From an uncultured Thiomonas sp. (GTDB lineage Bacteria; Pseudomonadota; Gammaproteobacteria; Burkholderiales; Burkholderiaceae_C): a DNA stretch of 6,268 nt. Below the pieces are notes generated by a model. It had not been told where the DNA came from and did not search any database. It worked only from the letters and a program-made list of their open reading frames with translations. A program made the position numbers and the translations under genes. The stretch covers positions 1-6,268 of the forward strand of contig CALBRU010000394.1 of NCBI GenBank assembly GCA_937927695.1. Direction: 5' to 3'. Below are positions 1 through 5,403 of this stretch, piece after piece (the first letter of the stretch is position 1; every line of letters begins with the position of its first letter).

Positions 1-426
1 GAAATAAAACATCTGTCCGATGGCAATGGTGATCATGGCGAAGTAGATGCCGCGGCGACGCACGGCGATGGGCGCGAGCACGGCGGCCACAACGCCCCCC
101 AGCAAAGTGCCCCCGAGCAGCGCCAACAGCACGTTGTGCGTCATGTACTTGAGCATCAAGCCGACGCCGTAGCTGCCCAGCCCGAAATAGGCGGCATGCC
201 CGAACGACAGGCCGCCGGTATGCCCGAGCAGCAGATTCAGCCCCATGGCGGCCAGACCGTAGATCAGCACGCGCGAGGCGATGTCGTTGTAGCCGCCGAC
301 ATAGTGCAGCCAGGCCGGGGCGGTGAGCAGCACCAGCGCCAGAATGCCGGTGCCGAGATGCTGTTTGAGGTTGGATGTTTGCATGGCAGATGGGGGAGGT
401 GGAGCGGTATAGGCAGGCGTACTCAT
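1..426 (-). CDS. livM: Branched-chain amino acid-type ABC transporter permease, LivM family (partial, C-terminus beyond the left edge)
   Basis: This is the N-terminal 142 codons of an inner-membrane permease of the LivM family, the second of two membrane subunits in Liv-type ABC importers. After a short proline-rich start (residues about 2-13) come hydrophobic segments, a conserved GHTGGLSFGHAAYFGLGSYG stretch typical of LivM (usually G-x-G-x-L-SLGHAAFFGIGAY), and the family motif RRRGIYFAMITIAIGQMFYF at the window edge. The ATG at 424-426 overlaps the livH stop as ATGA, which suggests translational coupling. An AGGAGG ribosome binding site lies at 437-442 inside the end of livH, with a slightly long 10-nt spacing. 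The reading frame is open to position 1, so the rest of the gene and probably livG/livF ATPase genes lie further left. The family call is confident. The transported substrate cannot be read from the permease. Confidence 0.93.
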   Translation of the reverse strand, partial: MSTPAYTAPPPPSAMQTSNLKQHLGTGILALVLLTAPAWLHYVGGYNDIASRVLIYGLAAMGLNLLLGHTGGLSFGHAAYFGLGSYGVGLMLKYMTHNVLLALLGGTLLGGVVAAVLAPIAVRRRGIYFAMITIAIGQMFYF

Positions 427-1292
427 TCGAACAATCCCTCCTGTCCCATGAGTCCGCGCGGTCGCACCACGAGCATCAGCCCCATGATGAGGTAAATCAC
501 CGCCTCACTCGCGGCGGGAAAGTAGGCCGTGGTGATGCCCGAGGCCACCCCGATGAGCAGACCGCCCAGCAAAGAACCCAGCAAGGAACCCACGCCCCCG
601 ACCACGATGGCGACAAAGGCTGGCATCAGCAGGCCGTCTCCCATCGTCGGCTCCAGCCCGAGCTGACCCGCCGCCAGAATACCGGCCACGCCCGCAAACA
701 CGATGCCGATGACAAAGTTCGCGGTGCGCAGCAGGTAAATGTTCACGCCAAGCGCCGATACGGTTTCGAGATCGGCATTGCCGGCGCGAATGCGGATGCC
801 CAGTCGGGTGTAGCGCAGTACGGCGAACAGCACGGCAGTCCCCACCAGAGCAACGGCGACAACAAAGAGGCGGTAGCCGGTGAGAAAGAAGTAAGTCTGG
901 CTGAGGGGATGTCCCAACGATTCCGGGATGGACAGCGGCACGCCGTTGGCGCCCCAGACGGTGCGGATCACGTCCTGCATGATCAGCGCCAGACCGAAGG
1001 TGAGCAACAGCGAATACAGCGGATCGCGTTTGTACAGGCGGCGAATGAGAAACACCTCGACCACCAGTCCCAGCACCCCGGCGAGCAGCGGCGCCACCGC
1101 CAGCGCCCCCCAGAAACCCAGACTCGGCTCCAGGGTGTACGCGAAGTAGGCCGCCAGCGCCATGAACGCGCCCTGGGCGAAATTGATGGTGTTGTTCAGC
1201 CCGAGGATGAGCGCCAGACCGAGCGCCAGCAGCGCATAGAACGCTCCGGTGATCAGGCCGTTGAACGTATTGAAAACAAGGACGAGATTCAA
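423..1292 (-). CDS. livH: Branched-chain amino acid-type ABC transporter permease, LivH family
   Basis: This is a 289-residue integral membrane permease of the LivH family, which pairs with LivM to form the channel of an ABC importer. The length is normal for the family (about 290-310). Recognisable parts are the N-terminal NGLITGAFYALLALGLALI helix, the signature GLNNTINFAQGAFMALAAY (residues about 31-49), several further hydrophobic helices, and the cytoplasmic coupling region around residues 165-190 (RLGIRIRAGNADLETVSALG) that should contact the ATPase. The C-terminus ends with LVVRPRGLMGQEGLF, as is usual. The start is TTG at 1290-1292, supported by GGAGG at 1300-1304 with 7-nt spacing and by the usual MNL-type N-terminus. 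The gene follows the substrate-binding protein after a 78-bp spacer with a hairpin and overlaps livM by 4 bp, so the three genes probably form one operon. The substrate is unknown. Confidence 0.94.
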   Translation of the reverse strand: MNLVLVFNTFNGLITGAFYALLALGLALILGLNNTINFAQGAFMALAAYFAYTLEPSLGFWGALAVAPLLAGVLGLVVEVFLIRRLYKRDPLYSLLLTFGLALIMQDVIRTVWGANGVPLSIPESLGHPLSQTYFFLTGYRLFVVAVALVGTAVLFAVLRYTRLGIRIRAGNADLETVSALGVNIYLLRTANFVIGIVFAGVAGILAAGQLGLEPTMGDGLLMPAFVAIVVGGVGSLLGSLLGGLLIGVASGITTAYFPAASEAVIYLIMGLMLVVRPRGLMGQEGLFE

Positions 1293-1299
1293 GGCAATG

Positions 1300-1304
1300 C
1301 CTCC
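1300..1304 (-). promoter_or_regulatory. Ribosome binding site that sets the TTG start of livH
   Basis: On the minus strand GGAGG lies 7 nt before TTG (1290-1292). No in-frame ATG or GTG start is better placed, and the TTG start gives the expected LivH N-terminus. Confidence 0.7.
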
Positions 1305-1323
1305 GCAGCAGCAGATGGACAGG

Positions 1324-1353
1324 CTGCGGACTCGCGCAGTGGCGGGTCCGCAG
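1324..1353 (-). other. Intercistronic hairpin between substrate-binding protein gene and livH
   Basis: CTGCGGAC (1324-1331) and GTCCGCAG (1346-1353) form a perfect 8-bp stem with a 14-nt loop. It lies in the 78-bp gap after the binding-protein stop (1371-1373). There is no following run of T on the minus strand, so it is not a classical terminator. In ABC operons, hairpins in this position often protect the upstream binding-protein mRNA or reduce read-through, so that the binding protein is made in excess over the membrane subunits. That role is inferred here. Confidence 0.55.
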
Positions 1354-1368
1354 GTACGCGCAGTGGCG
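1333..1368. repeat. 12-bp direct repeat CGCGCAGTGGCG, two copies 24 bp apart
   Basis: CGCGCAGTGGCG occurs exactly at 1333-1344 and 1357-1368, start to start 24 bp. The first copy lies mainly in the hairpin loop and the second follows the hairpin's right arm. It may come from a small local duplication in the spacer. No function is evident. Confidence 0.6.
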
Positions 1369-1370
1369 CC

Positions 1371-2633
1371 TCAGGCGCGCGGAAGCACGCAGCCGGTTTC
1401 AGAAGGCGGCAGCGCGATCTTCTCGCCCGGCACGATGGCCGAAACGTCGAACAGGTTCGGATACTTGCCGGTCTGGATCACGTGCCCTGGGAACATGCCC
1501 AGCATCAGTTGGTGATCCTGCGGACGGTAGAACACATTGCCGGGCTGAAGTGCGATCTCCGGGGGCAGAACCAGGCCCTCCATCGCCTTGACGACCTTGG
1601 CCGTTTCGAGCGACTTGGCCTTTTCCACGGCCAGCCGTATGGCATGCGTCGTGGCAAAACCAAACCATGCGCGCGCCGTCGGATATTCCCCTTTATTGGC
1701 TGCGGCGTAACGCTTGACGAAATCCGCCACATGCGGGGTGTTCGGCTGGTTCCAGTACCACTCCATGGTCCACCAGCCGTAGCGGGCCGCCTCGGGCAGC
1801 GCCTGCGCCTGCTCCAGCTCGAACAAAGCGCCACCCACGGCGATGTCTTTGTTGATGCCGAATTGCGCGATCTGCTTCATGCAGTTGACCTGATCGTTAC
1901 CGGCCAACAGCAGGCAGAGCACGTCGGGCGACTTGGCTTTCACGTCGATCAGATAGGACGAAAAATCAGTCGCCCCCACAGGCACCAGCGCGCCGCCCAC
2001 CACGGAGCCTCCCGCCTTCTTGAGCTGTGTGGTGTAGTCGGCCTGCTCAGACTGGCCAAAGGCGTAGTCAGTGGTCAGGAAATACCACTTCTTGCCGAAT
2101 TTCTTGTAGAGCGTCTCGAAGTCGCCGGCCGTCAGCATCCAGGTGGTCGAGCAGGTGCGAAAGGTCGTGGTCTTGCACTCCTTGCCGGTCAGGCTGTCGA
2201 CGTGACCGCCGGTACAGACGAAGAGCTTGTCGTGGCGATTGGCAAACTGCGACACGGCGAGCGAGGCCGCGGAGTTGACCGTGCCCATGAGGAAGTCCAC
2301 CTTGTTCTGGCTCAGCAGGCGCGAGGCCTTGTCCACCGCAGTGCCGGGGTTGCCCGCGCTGTCTTCCACGAAGATCTGCAGAGGACGTCCCATCACGCCG
2401 CCCGCCTTGTTGATCTCGGCTTCAGCGAATTTGGCGCCCTTGATTTCGCTCTGCCCGAGCGCAGCAAACGTGCTGGTGATGGGATCGATCATGCCGATCT
2501 TTACTGGCGTCTCGCTGGCGCCCCAGCTCGGCACCTGCGTGCCCAGCAAAGCGGCCAAACCTGCCGCGCCGCCCGCCTTGATCAGCGTGCGACGATCCAT
2601 CTGAACCTGCTCTTTCGAGTCTTCCTTGTTCAT
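1371..2633 (-). CDS. Periplasmic substrate-binding protein of a Liv-type ABC transporter, with Tat-like signal
   Basis: This is a 420-residue type-I periplasmic binding protein (Peripla_BP_6 / LivJ-like family), the ligand receptor of the importer encoded just downstream. Residues 13-19 read DRRTLIK, a twin-arginine motif, followed by a hydrophobic stretch (about 20-34) and a probable cleavage site near SWGA-SE (38-41). Mature domain hallmarks are VKIGMIDPITSTFAALGQ (44-61), the EINKAGGVMGRPLQ motif (73-86), VDFLMGTVNS (112-121) and DYAFGQ (189-194). Two cysteines, C153 and C161, lie close enough for a local disulfide. A tryptophan- and tyrosine-rich patch at 285-294 may shape the ligand site. 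The ATG at 2631-2633 is chosen because AGGAG lies 6 nt upstream; a TTG seven codons earlier would swallow that site. The protein is somewhat longer than LivJ (about 370). Substrate is not determinable. Branched-chain amino acids, amides, urea or a guanidino compound are all possible for this family. Confidence 0.92.
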   Translation of the reverse strand: MNKEDSKEQVQMDRRTLIKAGGAAGLAALLGTQVPSWGASETPVKIGMIDPITSTFAALGQSEIKGAKFAEAEINKAGGVMGRPLQIFVEDSAGNPGTAVDKASRLLSQNKVDFLMGTVNSAASLAVSQFANRHDKLFVCTGGHVDSLTGKECKTTTFRTCSTTWMLTAGDFETLYKKFGKKWYFLTTDYAFGQSEQADYTTQLKKAGGSVVGGALVPVGATDFSSYLIDVKAKSPDVLCLLLAGNDQVNCMKQIAQFGINKDIAVGGALFELEQAQALPEAARYGWWTMEWYWNQPNTPHVADFVKRYAAANKGEYPTARAWFGFATTHAIRLAVEKAKSLETAKVVKAMEGLVLPPEIALQPGNVFYRPQDHQLMLGMFPGHVIQTGKYPNLFDVSAIVPGEKIALPPSETGCVLPRA

Positions 2634-2639
2634 GCCTGT

Positions 2640-2644
2640 CTCCT
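2640..2644 (-). promoter_or_regulatory. Ribosome binding site of the substrate-binding protein gene
   Basis: AGGAG lies 6 nt before ATG 2631-2633 on the minus strand. It decides in favour of this ATG over the in-frame TTG at 2652-2654. Confidence 0.75.
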
Positions 2645-2688
2645 GTTGTGTCAACGAACTGAAATGACGTTTTTTGTGAACCGAGGCG

Positions 2689-2717
2689 ACTATAGGCAGA
2701 CAGCCAGAAAAGAGATA
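2689..2717 (-). promoter_or_regulatory. Candidate promoter of the binding protein-livHM operon
   Basis: On the minus strand TATAGT (2689-2694) matches five of six bases of the sigma-70 -10 box and would start transcription about 50 nt before the gene. The -35 region at about 17-bp spacing (TATCTC) is poor, so either an activator is needed or this is not the promoter. The upstream flank is pyrimidine-rich on this strand. The 262-bp spacer following a terminator-like hairpin makes an independent promoter here likely, although its exact place is uncertain. Confidence 0.3.
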
Positions 2718-2747
2718 GAGGAGGAGTCGGGATGATTTGAAACCTGA

Positions 2748-2762
2748 TGTAATCCGTGTAAT
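2748..2762. repeat. Tandem TGTAAT half-sites upstream of the transporter operon
   Basis: TGTAAT occurs at 2748-2753 and again at 2757-2762, 9 bp start to start, about 115 bp before the binding-protein start and upstream of the candidate -10 box. Two short direct repeats at this spacing could be a regulator site. They could also be chance in an AT-richer spacer. Confidence 0.25.
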
Positions 2763-2868
2763 TTCGCGTCATGAACCCGCAAAATCAAGGCCCAATCAGC
2801 CAGGGTGTACCCGAAGAAATCTCAAACCGGGTGCAGGTGTTTTGCCTTGGATTTGAAGAATCAAGCGC

Positions 2869-2892
2869 CTGTGCCGCAGACCAGCGGCACAG
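2869..2892 (-). terminator. Terminator-like hairpin after the puuB-like gene
   Basis: CTGTGCCGC (2869-2877) and GCGGCACAG (2884-2892) form a perfect 9-bp, GC-rich stem with a 6-nt loop, beginning 3 bp after the oxidase stop codon (2896-2898). On the minus strand it is followed by GGCGCTTGATTCTTC, which has only scattered T residues, so the tail is weak for an intrinsic terminator. The position and stem strength still suggest transcription end or 3' end protection of the speB-puuB message. Confidence 0.55.
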
Positions 2893-2895
2893 CTT

Positions 2896-4209
2896 TCACA
2901 CCAGATCGCGCAGCCGGTACCACAGCATGCCCAGCACCAACGCGGGGGTGCGCAGCAGGTCGCCGCCGGGGAAGGGTTTGTGGCGCAGGCGGGTGAACAG
3001 GTCGAAGCGCTCGGCCTGTCCGGCTATGGCCTCGGCGGCCAACTGCCCCGCCATGCCGGTGAGGGCCAGGCCGTGGCCCGAGAAGCCCTGCAGATACAGC
3101 ACATCGGGGGCGATTCGGCCGAAGTCGGGTGCGCGGTTCATGGTGATGTCGACAAAGCCGCCCCAGGCATGGGTGATCTTCACATCGCTGAGCTGCGGAT
3201 AGACCGCCAGCATGCTGCGGCGCATGGTGGCGGCGAGGTCGCGCGGCGTCGCCGTGGAATAGCTCACCCGGCCGCCGAACAGCAGACGGTCATCGCCGGT
3301 GAGGCGGTAGTAATCGAGGACGAACTGGGTGTCGCACACGCAGGCGCGGTTGCGCACGAGTGACTTGGCGCGCTGCGCGTCCAGCGGTTCGGTGGCGATG
3401 ATGTAAGTGCCCACGGGCATGATGCGCCGGGCCAGTTTGGGGGATACGTCGCCAAGCTGCACATTGCCCGCAAGCAGCACATGGCGCGCGCGCACGCTGC
3501 CCTGCGCGGTCTGCACCAGGGCCTTGCCGCCACCGGCCTGCGCCGCGGGTTTGACGCTGATGACGGGCGATTGCTCGTGCAGCACCACCCCGGTATCCAG
3601 TGCGGCGCGGCCCAGTCCCAGGGTGTAGTTGAGCGGATGCAGGTGGCCGCCGAAATCGTCGAGCACTGCGGCGCAGTAGCGTTTGCTGGCAATGAGGCTG
3701 CGGGTCTGCTGCGCATCGAAGCTTTGCAGATGGGTGTAGCCGTATTCGCGCTGCATGTGCTCGGCCCAGGCATGCAGCGCGCGGGCCTTCTTGGGCGTGA
3801 CCGCCACGCTCATCGCGCCGGGCGTCCAGTCGCAGGCTATGGCGTATTGGGCGATGCGTTCGCGCAGCAGACGAATGGCGTCGAGCGACATTTCCCAGGC
3901 GAAGTGCGCGCTCTTGGCGCCGAGCTGGCGCTCGAACGGCTCCATCTCGCTGGCATAGCCCGCCAGCGCCTGACCGCCGTTGCGGCCCGAGGCACCCCAG
4001 CCGATGTGTCGCCCTTCGAGCAACACCACCTGCATGCCGCGCTTGCGCAGTTCCAGCGCGGCGGACAGCCCGGCCAGACCGCCGCCGACGATGCACACAT
4101 CCGTCTGCACCTCGCCCTGCAGCGGCGCATGGCGCGGCGCGGCATGCGCGGAGTCGACGTAGTACGAGTTCTCGATCAGGCGCTGCGCCTGTTGTTCCAG
4201 CCGCATCAT
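2896..4209 (-). CDS. puuB: FAD-dependent amine oxidase, gamma-glutamylputrescine oxidase (PuuB/OrdL) family
   Basis: This is a 437-residue cytoplasmic flavoprotein of the D-amino-acid-oxidase (DAO) superfamily. In E. coli, PuuB (about 426 residues) oxidises gamma-glutamylputrescine to gamma-glutamyl-aminobutyraldehyde with release of ammonia and hydrogen peroxide. The Rossmann motif VCIVGGGLAGLSAAL is at residues 38-52, with the ribose-binding E65 at the end of strand 2. The GASGRNGGQ motif (72-80), GGHLHPLN (187-194), DYYRLTGDDRLLFGG (299-313), LQGFSGHG (373-380) and the C-terminal HKPFPGG (410-416) all match PuuB/OrdL throughout. A GGAAGGA ribosome binding site at 4218-4224 supports the first ATG (4207-4209); the second ATG directly follows and is an alternative. 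The gene starts 18 bp after the agmatinase stop, so both are probably co-transcribed. Its substrate may be gamma-glutamylputrescine or another primary amine, because the glutamylating enzyme PuuA is absent from the window. Confidence 0.85.
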   Translation of the reverse strand: MMRLEQQAQRLIENSYYVDSAHAAPRHAPLQGEVQTDVCIVGGGLAGLSAALELRKRGMQVVLLEGRHIGWGASGRNGGQALAGYASEMEPFERQLGAKSAHFAWEMSLDAIRLLRERIAQYAIACDWTPGAMSVAVTPKKARALHAWAEHMQREYGYTHLQSFDAQQTRSLIASKRYCAAVLDDFGGHLHPLNYTLGLGRAALDTGVVLHEQSPVISVKPAAQAGGGKALVQTAQGSVRARHVLLAGNVQLGDVSPKLARRIMPVGTYIIATEPLDAQRAKSLVRNRACVCDTQFVLDYYRLTGDDRLLFGGRVSYSTATPRDLAATMRRSMLAVYPQLSDVKITHAWGGFVDITMNRAPDFGRIAPDVLYLQGFSGHGLALTGMAGQLAAEAIAGQAERFDLFTRLRHKPFPGGDLLRTPALVLGMLWYRLRDLV

Positions 4210-4217
4210 GCGCGGGA

Positions 4218-4224
4218 TCCTTCC
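4218..4224 (-). promoter_or_regulatory. Ribosome binding site of the puuB-like gene in the 18-bp speB-puuB gap
   Basis: GGAAGGA on the minus strand lies 8 nt before ATG 4207-4209 and 4 nt after the agmatinase stop codon (4228-4230). The short gap points to co-transcription and probably coupled translation. Confidence 0.65.
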
Positions 4225-4227
4225 GGG

Positions 4228-5181
4228 TCAGGGGGTGACAGTTTTTTCTGAAGCAACTCGCGCGCACAGATAAGTCCAGACGCACAGCGCGGCGATATTG
4301 GAGGTGAGTTCGGCGTGGTCGTAAGGTGGCGACACCTCCACGCAGTCCATACCGACAAAAGGCAGCTGCATGGCGCACAGCTCTTCGAGCAGCGAAAGCA
4401 CTTGCGCGCTGCTCAAGCCGCCGGGCTCGGGCGTGCCGGTGCCGGGGGCGAAGGCGGGGTCGAGACAGTCGATGTCGAGCGTGACATACACCGGGGCGTT
4501 GCTCGCGGCCAATCGGGCGCGGATGTCGGCGATGATGGGCGCGAGCTGCGACGGGCTCTCCAGGCCGCGCAATTCGCGCGCGGTGATCACCCGGCCACCG
4601 ATGGTGTTGACGTATTCACGGGCCTCGCGCTCGGCGGCCGAGCGTATGCCCACCTGCACAACACCCTGCGGCGCCACCAGCCCCTCCTGCACCGCCTCGT
4701 AAACCCAGGTGCCGTGACCCGAAGGCTCACCGAAGTGGTCGGTCCAGGTGTCGCAATGCGCATCGAAATGCAGCACCGCCAGCGGCTGGCCATGTACCGC
4801 GCGCAGGGCGCGCAGCAGCGATAGAGTGATGGAATGATCGCCGCCGAGCCACACCATGTGCTGACGCGCCAGGAGCGGCTGCGCCTGGGCTTCGAGCGCG
4901 GCGCGCATGGCCTCCAGGCTGGTGTTGGGCAGATACAGATCGCCGTGATCGCACAGGTCTGCGGTGGGCGAAAGATCGAAAAACGGATGCGTGGCATCGC
5001 AAAGCATCTGGCTGGCCTGGCGGATGGCGTTCGGCCCGAACCGGGCGCCGGGGCGGTTGGTCACCGCCCCGTCCCAGGCCACACCGGCCACGCCGAAGCG
5101 GGGCGTCGGCGCATTCTCGGCGGTGGCTGCTGCGCCGAGAAACCGTTGCTGTGACAGATAGGCAAAAGCGTGTTGAACCAT
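4228..5181 (-). CDS. speB: Agmatinase-type ureohydrolase (SpeB family)
   Basis: This is a 317-residue manganese ureohydrolase of the arginase/agmatinase superfamily. Agmatinase hydrolyses agmatine to putrescine and urea in the cytoplasm; close relatives act on guanidinobutyrate or other guanidino compounds. All metal-site motifs are present: GGDHS (H116), FDAHCD (D140, H142, D144) and DIDCLD (D236, D238). HGT (156-158), PAFAPGTGTPEPGG (242-255) and the active-site-like E282 in VEVSPPYD are also conserved. The length matches SpeB (about 306). The ATG at 5179-5181 is preferred from length and homology, but it has no clear ribosome binding site. An in-frame ATG at 5251-5253 would add 24 residues that look unlike a SpeB N-terminus. 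The gene lies immediately before the puuB-like gene, fitting a step that makes the amine which the oxidase uses. Guanidinobutyrase or another ureohydrolase specificity cannot be excluded. Confidence 0.88.
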   Translation of the reverse strand: MVQHAFAYLSQQRFLGAAATAENAPTPRFGVAGVAWDGAVTNRPGARFGPNAIRQASQMLCDATHPFFDLSPTADLCDHGDLYLPNTSLEAMRAALEAQAQPLLARQHMVWLGGDHSITLSLLRALRAVHGQPLAVLHFDAHCDTWTDHFGEPSGHGTWVYEAVQEGLVAPQGVVQVGIRSAAEREAREYVNTIGGRVITARELRGLESPSQLAPIIADIRARLAASNAPVYVTLDIDCLDPAFAPGTGTPEPGGLSSAQVLSLLEELCAMQLPFVGMDCVEVSPPYDHAELTSNIAALCVWTYLCARVASEKTVTP

Positions 5182-5255
5182 ATTTTTCGAATAAGTGAAC
5201 GGACTGCGAAGTTCAGTCCACGCCAATGAAGCCCTGCAAGCGGTCTGAACCATAT
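5174..5255. repeat. Duplicated 10-bp TGAACCATAT at the two possible speB start codons
   Basis: TGAACCATAT occurs exactly at 5174-5183 and 5246-5255, 72 bp apart. Each copy contains an ATG (minus strand) in the same frame, with GTTCA after it, and each is flanked by a short A/T-rich run. The copies therefore create two in-frame start codons 24 codons apart. Whether this is a partial local duplication, a paired regulator site, or chance is unclear. Confidence 0.5.
5201..5219. promoter_or_regulatory. 19-bp inverted repeat upstream of speB (possible operator)
   Basis: GGACTGCGAAGTTCAGTCC has perfect 6-bp arms (5201-5206 and 5214-5219) around a 7-bp centre. It lies 20 bp before the preferred speB ATG, where an operator or a leader hairpin could act. 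No specific regulator can be named. Confidence 0.4.
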
Positions 5256-5316
5256 CGACATTTTTTCAGGAACGATAGAACCACTTCGCCCACCGCGCGC
5301 GGGGCCATTTCGGAGC

Positions 5317-5346
5317 TTGCCAGACGCTCGCAGGACTGGCGATACT
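5317..5346 (+). promoter_or_regulatory. Candidate promoter of the aminotransferase gene with an internal dyad
   Basis: TTGCCA (5317-5322, five of six to the -35 consensus) and GATACT (5341-5346, four of six to the -10 consensus) are separated by 18 bp, giving an expected leader of about 50 nt to ATG 5404. Within the spacer GCCAG (5319-5323) and CTGGC (5336-5340) form a dyad with a 12-bp gap, so a dimeric regulator bound there would cover the promoter. This is a pattern-based prediction only. Confidence 0.35.
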
Positions 5347-5403
5347 GCGCGTCGGCCGCTTTCCATCGCGCCCTCCATTGCACATTTTCCAGCGCCCACC
5401 GTC

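Noticed and set aside
2647..2652. Perfect TTGACA on the minus strand just before the binding-protein gene
   Set aside because: It is only about 14 bp from the start codon, so a matching -10 box would fall inside the coding region, and the sequence there does not resemble one.
375..2735. A 786-codon open frame on the plus strand, antisense to the transporter genes
   Set aside because: It lies opposite three clearly recognised genes, is rich in His, Gln and Arg with no domain I recognise, and is the kind of long mirror frame that G/C-ending codons create on the opposite strand.
2717..2740. Strong AGGAGGAG followed by ATG on the plus strand
   Set aside because: The ATG at 2732 is followed at once by ATT TGA, so only a two-codon frame results. 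It is likely a chance product of the purine-rich spacer.
3290..4378. A 362-codon minus-strand open frame overlapping puuB and the end of speB
   Set aside because: It is an out-of-frame, Arg/Ala-rich reading of two well-supported genes on the same strand.
5182..5403. Search for a guanidine or other riboswitch in the divergent spacer
   Set aside because: No conserved riboswitch core or paired-hairpin pattern could be recognised on either strand. A covariance-model search would be needed to exclude one formally.
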